Shown here piece by piece: positions 34,107 through 44,379 of a stretch of 64,000 nucleotides of DNA. Every line of letters starts with the position of its first letter. Position 1 is the stretch's first letter. A program made the translations under genes and the position numbers. The notes beneath the pieces are model-generated. The model was not told the DNA's origin and made no database searches. It was given only the letters and a program-made list of their open reading frames with translations. Origin of the DNA: Methylobacterium oryzae (GTDB taxonomy: Bacteria; Pseudomonadota; Alphaproteobacteria; Rhizobiales; Beijerinckiaceae); contig NZ_CP090349.1 in assembly GCF_021398735.1 (NCBI RefSeq), positions 1,370,501-1,434,500 on the forward strand, written 5' to 3'.

Positions 34107-37100
34107 ATGAGCGACGTCGCCGAGAAGACCCGGCCCGGACCGACGGCCGGGGAGCCCGCGCCTCTCGGAGCCGCGGCGGCGATCCTGCGCGGCGACCACC
34201 GGCCCGACCTCATCCGCGACGAGGTCCTGGCCGAGATCTTCCTGCACGCGGCCGAGACCCGGCCCGATCATCCCTGCCTGGTCGACGGCGCCGGCGTCGG
34301 CGCCGGGGGCGTTCACCCGCACCTGACCTACGCGGAGGTCGCCGCCCGGGCCGGCCGGATCGCCGCCGGCCTCGCCCATCGCGGCATCGGGCCGGGTGAC
34401 ATCGTCGGCCTCTGGATGGCCCGTGGCCCGGACCTCCTCGTGGCGCAGATCGGCATCACGATGGCGGGCGCGGCCTGGCTGCCCTTCGACGCCGAGGCGC
34501 CGGCGGACCGGGTGGGCGTGTGCCTCGCCGACGCGGGCGCGAAGGCGCTGCTGGTCTCCCCGGCGCTCGCCGCGGCGGCGCCCGACGTCGCCCCGGCCCT
34601 GACGCCCGCCGATCTCGACTCCGGGACGCCCGCCGGTGCGCCGCTGCCCGATCCGCGCGCGGCCGGGCTGACGCCCGAGCACCCCGCCTACCTGATCTAC
34701 ACCTCGGGCTCGACCGGCGTGCCCAAGGGCATCGTCATCAGCCACGCCAACATCTGCCACTTCCTGCGGTCCGGGAACGCCCTCTACGGGATGCGCGCCG
34801 ACGACGTGGTCTTCCAGGGCGCCTCGGTGGCCTTCGATCTCTCGATGGAGGAGATCTGGGTGCCGTATCTCGTGGGCGCGACCCTGTTCGTGGCGAGCCC
34901 CGCCATGATGGGCGACCTGGAATCGCTCCCCGGCATCCTGGAGGCCGAGGGGATCACGGTGCTCGACACCGTCCCGACGCTCCTGGCGATGATCTCCGGC
35001 GACCTGCCGCGAGTGCGCCTCGTCCTGCTCGGCGGCGAGGCGCTGCCCGAGCCGCTGATCGCCCGCTGGGCGACCGGCGGCCGCCAGCTGTTCAACACCT
35101 ACGGCCCGACGGAGGCCACCGTGGTGGCCACCGCGGCCGAGATGCGGCCCGGCGAGCCGGTGACCATCGGCGGCCCGATCCCGAACTACTCCGTCTACGT
35201 CGCCGGCGAGGATCTGACCCTGCTCGGCCGAGACCAGCAGGGCGAGCTGCTGATCGGCGGTCCCGGCGTGGCGCGCGGCTACCTCGCCCGTCCCGAGCTG
35301 ACGGCGGAGAAGTTCATCGCCAACCCGTTCGCGTCGGACGGGACCGACCCGGTGCTCTACCGCTCGGGCGACGCGGTCTCCCTCGACGCCGCCGGCCGGA
35401 TCGTGTTCCACGGCCGGATCGACGACCAGGTGAAGATCCGCGGCTTCCGCGTGGAACTCGGCGAGATCGAGTCCCGGATCCGGGCGGCGCCCGACGTCAA
35501 CCAGGCCGCCGTCGTGCTGCGGAACGACGACGGCGTCGACCGCCTCGTCGCCTTCCTGATCCCGGAGCGCGGCCGGTCCATCGACGCCGCCGCCCTCCGC
35601 CGGACCCTCGCCGGGCAGATGCCGCCCTACATGGTGCCCGGCCATTTCGAGGTGGCCGAGACTTTGCCTCGGCTCACGTCCGGCAAGGTCGACCGCAAGG
35701 CGCTCAAGGTCGCCCCGCTCACGGTGGTCGCCGCCGACGGCGAGCAGGAGACGCCCGCCAACGAGACCGAGGCGGCCCTGGTCGCCGCCGCCAAGCAGAT
35801 CTTCGGCAACCAGCCGATCGCCCTCGAGGGCGACTTCTTCGCCGATCTCGGCGGCCATTCGCTGCTCGCCGCGCGCTTCGTCTCGGCGGTGCGCGAGAAC
35901 CCGCCGCTGGCCGGGATCACGCTGCCGGACGTCTACGCCCTGCGCACCGTGCGGGCGATGGCCGACGCGCTCATCGCCCGGACGGGCGGCATGGGCGCCG
36001 GGGCCGCGACCCGCGACCTGAGCTTCGCGCCGCCGCCGCTGCTGCGCCGGGCGCTGTGCGGCCTCGGGCAGCTGGTCGCGCTGCCCTTCGTGATCGCGCT
36101 GGCCACCGCGCAGTGGCTCGGCATGTTCGTGACCTACCTGCTGCTCACCGGCGGAGGCCTGAGCTTCTTCGCCGAACTCGGCGTACTGCTCCTCGTCTAC
36201 GTGGCGATCAACGGCGTGACCGCGGTCGCGGCGGTCGCCGGCAAGTGGCTGATCCTCGGCCGGACCAAGCCGGGCCGGTACCCGCTCTGGGGCACCTACT
36301 ATTATCGCTGGTGGCTCGCGCAGCGGCTGGCGCCCCTCGTCCACGTGAAGTGGCTCCAGGGCTCGCCCGCGATCGCCGTCTACCTCCGGCTGATGGGTGC
36401 GAAGGTCGGACGCGACACGCTCATCTCCGACATCGAGATCGGCGCGGCCGACCTCCTGACCATCGGGGACGGCGCGTCCCTGGGCGGCCGCCTCGTCATC
36501 GCCAACGCGGAGATCGTCGGCAACGAGCTGGTCATCGGCAGGGTCGAGATCGGCGCGGACGCGGCGGTGGGCACCTCCTGCGTGATCAGCCACGACGCGG
36601 TGATCGGGCCGCAGGCGGAGATCGCCGACCTCACCACGATCCCCACGGGCTCGCGGGTGGGCGCGGCCGAGCGGTGGGACGGCTCGCCCGGCCGCAAGGT
36701 CGGGATGGCCGACCCCACGGAGCTGCCCGCCCCCGCCGAGGCCTCCTTCGCGCGCCGCGCGGCGTTCATGGCGGCCTACGTGGTGCTGCTCGGCGCGATC
36801 CCCGCGGTGGGTCTGCTGCCGATCTTCCCGGCCTTCTTCATCTTCGACCAGATCTCGGACTCGCTCTCCGACATCACCGACATCGACTACCACTGGTACC
36901 TGCCGATCCTCACCTGGCCGACCGCCATGCTGATGACCGCCGGCACGGTGCTGCTGATCGCCGGCATCCGCTGGGTGGTGCTGCCGCGGACCCGCTCCGG
37001 CACCTACTCGGTCCACTCGCTGTTCTACCTGCGGAAATGGTCGCTGGCGCTCGCCGTCGAGGTCACCCTGGAGACGCTCTCGTCGCTGTTCGCGACCGTC

Positions 37101-38177
37101 TACATGCGGGCCTGGTACCGGCTGATGGGCGCCAATATGGGCCACGGCGCCGAGATCTCGACCAACCTCGCGGGCCGCTACGACCTCGCCGAGGTCGGCG
37201 CGAAGAACTTCATCGCCGACGAGGTGGTGTACGGCGAGGAGGAGATCCGGCGCGGCTGGATGCACCTGGAGCCGGTGCGCACCGGCGCCCGGGTCTTCGT
37301 CGGCAACGACGCCGTTGTGCCGCCCGGCGCCGTCATCCCCGACGACGTTCTCATCGGCATCAAGTCGAAGCCGCCCGAGAACGCCGCGATGAGCCCCGGC
37401 GAGACGTGGTTCGGCTCGCCGCCGATCCGGCTGCCGGCCCGCCAGAAGGTCGATCTCGGCTCGACCGCCCAGACCTACGAGCCCGGCGCGTGGCCGAAGA
37501 TCCGGCGCGGCGTCTTCGAGGCCTTCGCGACCTCGTTCTCGCCGATGCTCTACATTACCCTCGCGATCACGGCGATCGACTGGTACTTCTACCCGGCCAT
37601 CCTGGAGCAGGACTGGTGGGGTCTGGCTTACAGCTTCGTCGGTGCGAGCGTCGCCATCGCGCTGATCCAGTCCTCGGCGGTCATCGCGATGAAGTGGCTG
37701 CTGATGGGCGTCTACAAGCCCGGCATGCAGCCGATGTGGTCGTGGTGGGCGATGCGCACCGAGGCGATCGCGGTGGCCTACTGGGGGCTCGCCGGCAAGG
37801 TGCTGCTCGAGCACCTCCAGGGCACGCCCTTCCTGCCCTGGGTGCTCCGGCTGTTCGGCGTGAAGGTCGGCAAGGGCGTCTGCATGCTCACCACCGACAT
37901 CACCGAGTTCGACTGCGTCACCATCGGCGACTACGCCACGATCAACCGCGTCTCGGCACTGCAGACGCACCTCTACGAGGACCGGATCATGAAGATCGGC
38001 CGCGTCGTCGTCGGGCGCGGCGTCTCGGTGGGTGCGTTCTCGACCGTGCTCTACGACACCAAGGTGGGCGATTTCGCCCGGCTGCGCCCGCTCACCATCG
38101 TCATGAAGGGCGAGTCGATCCCCGCCAACACCGAGTGGGAGGGCGCGCCCGCGGTCCCGGTGATCCACCGCGCCTGA
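34107..38177 (+). CDS. Pls/PosA-family non-ribosomal peptide synthetase-like protein
   Basis: A 1356-residue membrane enzyme. Residues 30-540 are an adenylation domain with YTSGSTGVPKG (near 198), NTYGPTEATV (near 330), YRSGD, KIRGFRVELGEIE (near 443) and KVDRKALK (near 528). A carrier domain follows with LGGHSLLAARF, the Ser near 584 bearing phosphopantetheine. The remainder is three repeats of membrane segments followed by a left-handed beta-helix acyltransferase-like domain (about 758-867, 1002-1110, 1247-1352), each closing with W-G-S/A-P. This is the plan of epsilon-poly-lysine synthetase Pls and of PosA, which polymerise a basic amino acid through side-chain amide bonds without a condensation domain. 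Amino-acid specificity cannot be read reliably here. Confidence 0.9.
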   Translation: MSDVAEKTRPGPTAGEPAPLGAAAAILRGDHRPDLIRDEVLAEIFLHAAETRPDHPCLVDGAGVGAGGVHPHLTYAEVAARAGRIAAGLAHRGIGPGDIVGLWMARGPDLLVAQIGITMAGAAWLPFDAEAPADRVGVCLADAGAKALLVSPALAAAAPDVAPALTPADLDSGTPAGAPLPDPRAAGLTPEHPAYLIYTSGSTGVPKGIVISHANICHFLRSGNALYGMRADDVVFQGASVAFDLSMEEIWVPYLVGATLFVASPAMMGDLESLPGILEAEGITVLDTVPTLLAMISGDLPRVRLVLLGGEALPEPLIARWATGGRQLFNTYGPTEATVVATAAEMRPGEPVTIGGPIPNYSVYVAGEDLTLLGRDQQGELLIGGPGVARGYLARPELTAEKFIANPFASDGTDPVLYRSGDAVSLDAAGRIVFHGRIDDQVKIRGFRVELGEIESRIRAAPDVNQAAVVLRNDDGVDRLVAFLIPERGRSIDAAALRRTLAGQMPPYMVPGHFEVAETLPRLTSGKVDRKALKVAPLTVVAADGEQETPANETEAALVAAAKQIFGNQPIALEGDFFADLGGHSLLAARFVSAVRENPPLAGITLPDVYALRTVRAMADALIARTGGMGAGAATRDLSFAPPPLLRRALCGLGQLVALPFVIALATAQWLGMFVTYLLLTGGGLSFFAELGVLLLVYVAINGVTAVAAVAGKWLILGRTKPGRYPLWGTYYYRWWLAQRLAPLVHVKWLQGSPAIAVYLRLMGAKVGRDTLISDIEIGAADLLTIGDGASLGGRLVIANAEIVGNELVIGRVEIGADAAVGTSCVISHDAVIGPQAEIADLTTIPTGSRVGAAERWDGSPGRKVGMADPTELPAPAEASFARRAAFMAAYVVLLGAIPAVGLLPIFPAFFIFDQISDSLSDITDIDYHWYLPILTWPTAMLMTAGTVLLIAGIRWVVLPRTRSGTYSVHSLFYLRKWSLALAVEVTLETLSSLFATVYMRAWYRLMGANMGHGAEISTNLAGRYDLAEVGAKNFIADEVVYGEEEIRRGWMHLEPVRTGARVFVGNDAVVPPGAVIPDDVLIGIKSKPPENAAMSPGETWFGSPPIRLPARQKVDLGSTAQTYEPGAWPKIRRGVFEAFATSFSPMLYITLAITAIDWYFYPAILEQDWWGLAYSFVGASVAIALIQSSAVIAMKWLLMGVYKPGMQPMWSWWAMRTEAIAVAYWGLAGKVLLEHLQGTPFLPWVLRLFGVKVGKGVCMLTTDITEFDCVTIGDYATINRVSALQTHLYEDRIMKIGRVVVGRGVSVGAFSTVLYDTKVGDFARLRPLTIVMKGESIPANTEWEGAPAVPVIHRA

Positions 38178-38200
38178 CGGGCGGGCCGCACCGCGCGTTC

Positions 38201-38222
38201 CGGCCCCGGCGTTCCGGGGCCG
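38201..38222 (+). terminator. Hairpin after the Pls-type gene
   Basis: CGGCCCCGG / CCGGGGCCG, a 9-bp perfect stem with loop CGTT, 24 bp after the stop codon. No T-run follows. The rest of the 295-bp gap up to 38472 holds a locally AT-richer stretch (about 38321-38420) that may carry the promoter of the cyclase gene. Confidence 0.5.
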
Positions 38223-38472
38223 TGCGGGGGCGGGCCCGCGCCGAGGTCAGAGTCGGCGACCCTGCGGCACTCAGCACGGGAGACCCGGCAAGCTCCGGGA
38301 CGAATATGCCGGTGTACTAGCACCCTCGTCCCGGTTGGCCGTTCTAATCTAGCTTACAGTGGCTTCCGGCAAGATAGAGCGATATACTCTGCCGGCGCGT
38401 ATCGTTGCTCGGCCATAGTGCGACACGGGGGCGGGGGCGGCTAACGTCCGGGTCGAGGATAGACAGGCGTCC

Positions 38473-39627
38473 GTGCAACTCGATCCCGCCACCCTGCTGG
38501 TCGTCAGCGCGGCGACGACCTTCCTGGTCGGCACGCTCTTCATGGCCTCGTGGCGGCAGGCGCCCGAATCCCGGGTGCTCGCCTACTGGGGCGCGGCGCA
38601 TCTCGTGGGCGCGGCCGGATCGGCCGGCCTCGCGCTGCGCAACCAGATCCCCGACCTGATCTCGGTGGGCTTGGCCAACGCCGTGGTGCTCGCCGCCTAC
38701 GGCCTCATCTGGAGCGGCGTCCGCTCCTTCGAGCTTCGGGAGCCGCGGGTGGGCATCGCCATGGCCGGCGCCCTCGGCTGGTGCGTCCTGTGCCTGATCC
38801 CGACCTTCTACGCGTCGATCGAGGCCCGCATCATCTACGCTTCGGGGACCGCGGCGCTCTATTGCTGCGCCGCGGCCGCGGAGATCTGGCGCGGTCGCGC
38901 CGAGCGGCTCGCCTCCCGGATCGCCGCCGCCACCATCCTGGGACTGCACGGCAGCTTCTACATCGTGCGGATCCCCGCGACGCTGGTGGCGCCCCCGCAG
39001 CCGGGTCTCAGCCCGCTCGCGTCGCACTGGGTGGCGATCCTGTGCTTCGTCACCCTGATGTTCTCGATCGCCTCGGCCTTCACCTTCATGGCGCTGGTCA
39101 AGGAGCGGGCGGAGCGGGAGCAGCGCATCGCCGCCTCCACCGACGCGCTGACGGGCGTGCGCAACCGCCGGGCCTTCGCCGGGGCCGCCGCGGACGCGAT
39201 GGCGCGGCACGGCGACGCCGCCCTGCTGCTGTTCGACCTCGACCGGTTCAAGGCCGTCAACGACCGCTTCGGCCACGGGGTCGGCGACGCGGTGCTCATC
39301 GGCTTCTGCACCATGGCGTCGACCCTGCTGCCGCGGGAGGCCCTGCTGGGCCGCCTCGGCGGTGAGGAGTTCGCGTGCCTCCTGCCGGACGTCTCGCCCG
39401 CCGAGGCTCTGGCCCGAGCCGAGGAGCTCCGCCAGACCTTCGCGCAACTCGCGGTTCCCGAGCTTCCGGCCCTGCGCGTCAGCGTCAGTATCGGGATCGC
39501 GCAGGCGCGCCCCGGCATCGCGTTCGACCTGCTGATGCAGCGGGCCGACGCCGCGCTCTACGCCGCCAAGAATGGCGGACGGGACCGGATCTCCGTGGCC
39601 GATCCGGTCGCCACTCGCGCGGCCTGA
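38473..39627 (+). CDS. Membrane-bound diguanylate cyclase (GGDEF)
   Basis: A 384-residue protein. Six to seven hydrophobic segments occupy residues 5-215 and form a MHYT/MASE-like membrane sensor that is not assigned to a known family. A GGDEF domain (220-375) follows, with the active-site motif present as LGGEEFACL and DLDRFKAVNDRFGH upstream, so synthesis of cyclic di-GMP is likely. A fully conserved RxxD inhibitory site is not evident before GGEEF. The start is GTG at 38473. Together with the neighbouring chemoreceptor it may tune motility versus attachment. Confidence 0.87.
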   Translation: MQLDPATLLVVSAATTFLVGTLFMASWRQAPESRVLAYWGAAHLVGAAGSAGLALRNQIPDLISVGLANAVVLAAYGLIWSGVRSFELREPRVGIAMAGALGWCVLCLIPTFYASIEARIIYASGTAALYCCAAAAEIWRGRAERLASRIAAATILGLHGSFYIVRIPATLVAPPQPGLSPLASHWVAILCFVTLMFSIASAFTFMALVKERAEREQRIAASTDALTGVRNRRAFAGAAADAMARHGDAALLLFDLDRFKAVNDRFGHGVGDAVLIGFCTMASTLLPREALLGRLGGEEFACLLPDVSPAEALARAEELRQTFAQLAVPELPALRVSVSIGIAQARPGIAFDLLMQRADAALYAAKNGGRDRISVADPVATRAA

Positions 39628-39644
39628 GGCCCTGCCGGGCCGGC

Positions 39645-41120
39645 TCACGCGAGGGCGCGCGCCGCCTCCGAGACCTTGCGCACCGAGGCGTCCACGACGC
39701 TCGCCGAGGAGGCGATCTCCGCCATGGCGGTATGGATCGCCGCGACGCCCTGCGCCGCCGACTGCATGTTCTCCGTCATGTCGCGGGTCACCGCGGCCTG
39801 CTCGGTCACGGCCGACGAGACGCTGAGCGAGATCGCGCTGAGCTGCTCGATCGTGGCGCCGATCCCGTCGATCGCCGAGACGGCTCGGGAGGTCTCGGCC
39901 TGCACGGCGGCGATCTGGGTTCCGATCTCGCCGGTGGCCTTGGCGGTCTGCTCGGCGAGCGCCTTCACCTCGGCGGCGACGACCGCGAAACCCTTGCCGG
40001 CCGCTCCGGCCCGGGCGGCCTCGATCGTGGCGTTCAGCGCCAGCAGGTTCGTCTGGTCGGCGATGGACCGGATCAGGCTCACCGCCGCCCCGATCCGGTC
40101 CGCGGCGCCGGTCAGCCCCACGACGATCGCCCCCGCCTCCTCGGCGCGGGAAACGACCAGATCGACGGAGGATTTCGCCTGCATCGCGTGACGGCTGAGT
40201 TCCTCGATCGAGGCGGCGAACTCCTCCGAACCCGCAGCGACCGCATCGACGTTGCGGCTTGTCCGGCTCGAGGCCTCCGCGGTCTCGTCCGCCTGCCGGA
40301 CCACCCGGCTCATCGAATCGCGGATCGCCGCGATGTCGGCGTCGATCGCGCGCTGCCCCTCGGCCCGGCGCTGGCGGTCTTCGACCTGCCGGGTCACGTC
40401 GGTAGCGAACTTCACCACCGCGCAGGGCTTGCCGTCGGCGTCGAGGATCGGGTTGTAGGCGCCGAAGATCCAGACGGTGCGGCCGTCCTTCCCGATCCGC
40501 CGGAACTCGCCCGCCTGGTACTGGCCGTTGCCGAGCGCGGCCCAGAACGCCGTGTAGTCCGGGCTGGCCGCCTCCGCCGGCGCCATGAACATGCGGTGAT
40601 GCCGCCCGCGGATCTCCTCCAGCGTGTAGCCCATCGTGGACAGGAAGTTGCTGTTCGCGTCCGTGATCGTCCCGTCGAGGGCGAAGCAGATCACCGCCTG
40701 CGAACGGTTGAGCGCTTCGACCTGACCGGCGTGGAGCGCGTTGCGGGCGCGTTCCGCGGTGATGTCGGTGGCGAGCTTGACCACCTTGGTGGGCTTGCCG
40801 CGGCGGTCGAGGATCGGGTTGTAGGAGCCCTGGATCCACACGGTGTGGCCGGCTTTCGTCACCCGCGGAAAGGCACGCGCCTCGTGCTGACCGGCGCGCA
40901 ACCGGTCCCAGAAGGCGCTGTAGTTCGGACCGGACCTGTCGGCCTCAGGCACGAACATTCTGTGATGCTGGCCCCGGACTTCGTCGAGCGTGTAGCCGAC
41001 GAGGTCGAGGAACACGGCGTTCGCGTCGGTGACGGTGCCGTCGAGGTCGAATTCCACCCGCGCCATCGTCCGGTCGATCGCCGCGAGGAGGGCATCGTCG
41101 CGTGAACCAAACATCGCCAT
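39645..41120 (-). CDS. Soluble methyl-accepting chemotaxis protein with two PAS domains
   Basis: A 491-residue chemoreceptor with no membrane segment. Two tandem PAS domains (about 10-130 and 135-255) are close repeats of each other, each with [21 protein letters not shown] and the [16 protein letters not shown] strand; such PAS pairs often hold FAD or haem and sense redox or oxygen. The signalling domain (290-485) has the conserved tip [16 protein letters not shown]. The ATG at 41120 is preferred, with one at 41114 as alternative. It would act in the cytoplasm through CheA/CheW. Confidence 0.9.
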   Translation of the reverse strand: MAMFGSRDDALLAAIDRTMARVEFDLDGTVTDANAVFLDLVGYTLDEVRGQHHRMFVPEADRSGPNYSAFWDRLRAGQHEARAFPRVTKAGHTVWIQGSYNPILDRRGKPTKVVKLATDITAERARNALHAGQVEALNRSQAVICFALDGTITDANSNFLSTMGYTLEEIRGRHHRMFMAPAEAASPDYTAFWAALGNGQYQAGEFRRIGKDGRTVWIFGAYNPILDADGKPCAVVKFATDVTRQVEDRQRRAEGQRAIDADIAAIRDSMSRVVRQADETAEASSRTSRNVDAVAAGSEEFAASIEELSRHAMQAKSSVDLVVSRAEEAGAIVVGLTGAADRIGAAVSLIRSIADQTNLLALNATIEAARAGAAGKGFAVVAAEVKALAEQTAKATGEIGTQIAAVQAETSRAVSAIDGIGATIEQLSAISLSVSSAVTEQAAVTRDMTENMQSAAQGVAAIHTAMAEIASSASVVDASVRKVSEAARALA

Positions 41121-41162
41121 CGGAGCCCGTGCCCGCCTGATCTGTAAAGTGCGGACGATCAT

Positions 41163-41340
41163 GAGGAGACGCGCTTAAAAATCCGTCAATGGCGTACTCT
41201 CGTCATGAAACGGGCTCAATGAGAGTTCGAGAAAGTTGTAGGAGCGCAGTCGATCGTCGCAAAATGCATTTATACAAACGACAAAGATAACCGAGATATA
41301 AATCACTTTTGCGCCATTATCGGTCTTCGAGCCTATGCAT
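41163..41340. other. AT-rich intergenic patch upstream of the chemoreceptor
   Basis: Within the 372-bp gap between the chemoreceptor start (41120) and slyX (41493), this stretch is clearly richer in A and T than anything around it (for example AAATGCATTTATACAAACGA near 41262). No intact gene, repeat or RNA is recognised. It may contain the chemoreceptor promoter; it could also be a remnant of transferred DNA. Confidence 0.5.
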
Positions 41341-41492
41341 CGACTGATGGACGTTCTCGACTGGTCATGGCTGGAGGCGGTCCGTCGGGTTGTTCGGCGC
41401 GCGGCCTGCGTTAGGAGGAGCGTCGAGCGCCGGCGGTCCGAGACGATCGGGGCGGGGACAGCTCGCGACACGGCACTGCCTGGAGACCCGAC

Positions 41493-41699
41493 ATGGACGA
41501 GGCGACACGGATCGATCGCCTGGAGATGCGCCTGACCGAGCAGGATGCGACGATCGAGGATCTGAACCGGACCGTGACCGAGCAGTGGCGGGTGATCGAC
41601 CGGCTCGTCCGGCAGCTCGACGCGCTGCGGGAGCAGGTGGAGGAGGCGGCCGCCCGCGCGGCGCCGCGCGGGCCGGAACCGCCGCCGCCGCATTACTGA
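41493..41699 (+). CDS. slyX: SlyX family protein
   Basis: A 68-residue coiled-coil protein matching SlyX over its length: RIDRLEMRLTEQDATIEDLN, then heptads through RQLDALREQVEE, and the conserved C-terminal PPHY. The function of SlyX is unknown. The ATG at 41493 gives the usual N-terminus. Stands alone, convergent with the succinate-semialdehyde dehydrogenase gene. Confidence 0.9.
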   Translation: MDEATRIDRLEMRLTEQDATIEDLNRTVTEQWRVIDRLVRQLDALREQVEEAAARAAPRGPEPPPPHY

Positions 41700-41706
41700 G
41701 GGGAGG

Positions 41707-41732
41707 GGCCGGCGCGCCGCGGCGCGCCGGCC
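41707..41732. terminator. Strong palindrome between convergent slyX and gabD
   Basis: GGCCGGCGCGCC and GGCGCGCCGGCC are perfect 12-bp complements separated by two bases, starting 8 bp after the slyX stop and ending 7 bp before the gabD stop. Position and stem suggest a bidirectional terminator, without T-runs. Confidence 0.55.
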
Positions 41733-41738
41733 GGTGCG

Positions 41739-43172
41739 TCAGAAATTCGCCTGCGTGACGAACTTGGTGACCAGGTAGGCGTCGAGGGCCTCCGGGCCGC
41801 CCTCGCTGCCGTAGCCCGAATCCTTGACGCCGCCGAACGGCGTCTCGGGCAGGGCGAGGCCATGGTGGTTGATCGAGATCATGCCGCTCTCGACCGCATT
41901 CGACACCCGCGCCGCGCGCTCGGCGGAGCGGGTGTAGGCGTAGGCCGCGAGCCCGTAGGGCAGGCGGTTGGCCTCGGTGAGCGCCTCCTCGTCGTCGGAG
42001 AACCGGTTGATCATCGCCAGGGGGCCGAAGGGCTCCTCGTTCATGATCCGGGCGGTCAGCGGCACCTCGGTGAAGACCGTCGGCTCGAAGAAGTTGCCCT
42101 GGTTGCCGATGCGCTTGCCGCCAGCCCGCAGCGTCGCGCCGCTCGACTCGGCGTCCGCCGCCAGCGCCGTGACGGCGTCGAGGCGCCGCCCGTGGACCAG
42201 CGGTCCCATCTTGGTCTCGGGATCGAGCCCGTCGCCGACCTTCACCGACTTGGCGAAGGTCGTGAAGCCCTCGACGAAGCGATCGAAGACCGAATCGTGC
42301 ACGAGGAAGCGGGTCGGCGAGACGCAGACCTGGCCGGCATTGCGGAACTTCGAGGGGGCCAGGACGGCCACCGCCTTCTCCACGTCGGCGTCGCCGAACA
42401 CGATCGCGGGGGCGTGGCCGCCGAGTTCCATCGTGGCGCGCTTCATGTGCTCGCCCGCGAGCGCCGCGAGCTTCTTGCCGACCACGGTCGAGCCGGTGAA
42501 CGAGATCTTCCGGATGACCGGGTGCGGGATCAGGTAGGCCGAGATGGCTTCGGGATCGCCGTAGACCAGCGAGAGCGCGTCGCCCGGGATGCCCGCATCC
42601 AGGAAGGCGCGGACCAGGGCGGCGCAACTCGCCGGCGTGTCCTCCGGGCCCTTCAGGATCACCGTGCAGCCGGTGCAGAGCGCCGCCGAGATCTTGCGGA
42701 CCGCCTGATTGATCGGGAAGTTCCAGGGCGTGAAGCAGGCCACCGGCCCGACCGCCTCGCGGACCACCGCCTGCAGCACGCCGTCGGCGCGGCCCGGGAT
42801 GACGCGGCCGTAGGCGCGCTTACCCTCCTCGGCGAACCAGTCGATGATGTCGGCCGCCGCCAGGGTCTCGACACGCGACTCGGCGAGCGGCTTGCCCTGC
42901 TCCAGCGTCATGATCCGGGCGATCTCGTCGACCCGGGCGCGCAGCAGGTCGGCCGCCTTGCGCATCATCTTGGCGCGCTCGAAGGGCGCGACTTTGCGCC
43001 AGGTCGGGAAGGCGCGGGCGGCAGCCGCCAGGGCCTCGTCGAGATCCGCCGTGGTGGCGACCGCGCACTGGCCGATCGTCTCGCCCGTGGCGGGGTTCAG
43101 GACCCCCAGGGTGTCCCGGTCGGCACCCGCGCGCCAGCGCCCGGCGATGTGAAGCTCGGTATCCGGATACAT
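41739..43172 (-). CDS. gabD: NAD(P)-dependent succinate-semialdehyde dehydrogenase
   Basis: A 477-residue aldehyde dehydrogenase oxidising succinate semialdehyde to succinate, linking GABA or related breakdown to the TCA cycle. Family landmarks are [15 protein letters not shown] (substrate/cofactor region), FTGSTVVGK, catalytic Glu in MELGGHAP and catalytic Cys in [14 protein letters not shown]. The ATG at 43172 (MYPDTELHI) is typical; the nine-codon upstream extension is not. Within the ALDH superfamily the assignment to GabD is good but related semialdehydes cannot be excluded. Confidence 0.85.
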   Translation of the reverse strand: MYPDTELHIAGRWRAGADRDTLGVLNPATGETIGQCAVATTADLDEALAAAARAFPTWRKVAPFERAKMMRKAADLLRARVDEIARIMTLEQGKPLAESRVETLAAADIIDWFAEEGKRAYGRVIPGRADGVLQAVVREAVGPVACFTPWNFPINQAVRKISAALCTGCTVILKGPEDTPASCAALVRAFLDAGIPGDALSLVYGDPEAISAYLIPHPVIRKISFTGSTVVGKKLAALAGEHMKRATMELGGHAPAIVFGDADVEKAVAVLAPSKFRNAGQVCVSPTRFLVHDSVFDRFVEGFTTFAKSVKVGDGLDPETKMGPLVHGRRLDAVTALAADAESSGATLRAGGKRIGNQGNFFEPTVFTEVPLTARIMNEEPFGPLAMINRFSDDEEALTEANRLPYGLAAYAYTRSAERAARVSNAVESGMISINHHGLALPETPFGGVKDSGYGSEGGPEALDAYLVTKFVTQANF

Positions 43173-43273
43173 CGGTCGATTCCCGCTCGGCCGCACCATC
43201 GGCCGCAGGCGGAATGTGGCGATGTGGCGCGCCCCGGCAATCCCCGCGGCGGCATGGCTGGGGCCGTCTGTAT

Positions 43274-44059
43274 TCAGGCGGCGGCGCGGGCGGGCTCCGG
43301 CGCCTCGACGAGCGTCGCGGTCCCGTGGCGGGCGCGCAGGGTCGCGCCCTTCGGGACCACCCGCCAGCCCTCGCGGCAGCCGTCGATCGGCTCCGACACC
43401 ACCACGATGCCGCCCGGCCCCTCGCGGTAGTACAGGCTCGGCGGCCGGCCGTCGCAGGCCCAGCGATAGGCGGTCAGCGTCTCGCCGTCCGTGAGCAGCG
43501 CGGTGAAGCGCAGCGGCTCGCAGACATTCGCCGACTCCATCAACTCGCGGACGGTCTTCAGCGTCCGCGCCATCGCGCCGACGGGGTCCGCCTCAAGGCC
43601 GTTGGCGAGCGCCAGGAGGAAGATCGCCTCCGAGTCGGTGCTGCCGCGGCGATGGTCGTAGTAGGAATCCGGGATCAGCGCCTCGAGGCGCCGCTTGATC
43701 CGGTGGTAGCCGCCGATCTGGCCGTTGTGCATGAACAGGTGGCGGCCGAACACGAAGGGGTGGCAGTTGGCCCGGGCGGTGGCCGTCCCGGTCGAGGCGC
43801 GCACGTGCGCGAAGAACGTCCGCGCCCGCACCTGCCCGCAGAGGTTCACGAGGTTCTCGTCCGACCACGCCGGGGAGATGTCGCGGTAGACACCCGGCTC
43901 GGGCCGCTCGGCGTACCAGCCGATGCCGAAACCGTCGCCGTTGGTCTCGGTCTTCCCCTCGTCGGCGTGCAGCGACTGGTGCACCAGCGAGTGGGTCGGC
44001 GCGCAGACGAGGTCGGAGAGGAAGACCGGCTCACCGCTGTAGGCGAGGAAACGGCACAT
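43274..44059 (-). CDS. Class II glutamine amidotransferase (EgtC/YafJ-like)
   Basis: A 261-residue protein beginning MCRFLAYSG, so that Cys2 becomes the N-terminal nucleophile after Met removal. [21 protein letters not shown], and [16 protein letters not shown] are typical of the Ntn-hydrolase GATase domain. No synthetase domain is attached. The family includes EgtC (ergothioneine synthesis) and YafJ, but no egt genes are near, so substrate is open. A longer upstream frame would bury the catalytic Cys and is rejected. Confidence 0.88.
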   Translation of the reverse strand: MCRFLAYSGEPVFLSDLVCAPTHSLVHQSLHADEGKTETNGDGFGIGWYAERPEPGVYRDISPAWSDENLVNLCGQVRARTFFAHVRASTGTATARANCHPFVFGRHLFMHNGQIGGYHRIKRRLEALIPDSYYDHRRGSTDSEAIFLLALANGLEADPVGAMARTLKTVRELMESANVCEPLRFTALLTDGETLTAYRWACDGRPPSLYYREGPGGIVVVSEPIDGCREGWRVVPKGATLRARHGTATLVEAPEPARAAA

Positions 44060-44379
44060 GTCGGACGATGATCCTTCAGCTCTGGGCCGCGTTCGATCCG
44101 GCGAAACGCCCCGCGCGGGTGGAGACGTTCCGCCGCAGGACGTTAACAGTCGGTCCACTCCAGTGAACAGTTTCTTAACCGCCCGGAAACTGCGCCATTT
44201 TCGTGCGTTCCGCATGAAAATGGTGCCGCCTGTCCGCAGGGCAGGCATTCGCCTCCGGAGCGACGCGACTCTTGTGAGCCGCCTCATGAAGGATCAGCAT
44301 GGCCGAATCGGGGAATCAGAAGCTCGCCGTACAGGCGGCCACCCGACGCGGGGCAAGGCACCGGCAGCAGGAGACTTTG
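44060..44379. promoter_or_regulatory. Divergent intergenic region with imperfect palindrome
   Basis: 320 bp between two divergent starts. At 44192-44207 and 44211-44226 there are 16-bp inverted arms with two mismatches (core CCATTTTC / GAAAATGG) and a 3-base loop, in an AT-richer patch. TTAAC half-sites of the CtrA type occur at about 44143 and 44175 but not at the 7-bp spacing of full sites. Otherwise nothing is recognised. Confidence 0.4.

Noticed and set aside
32319..38168. A continuous reading frame of nearly 2000 codons antisense to the Pls-type gene
   Set aside because: Only its last 330 codons encode a real protein (PPK2). The rest has Asp/Gly/Arg/His-rich composition typical of the opposite strand of a high-GC gene, while the other strand has clear domain motifs.
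41335..41535. 66-codon reading frame in the AT-rich gap
   Set aside because: Overlaps the slyX start in another frame, is Arg-rich, and has no ribosome-binding site or family.
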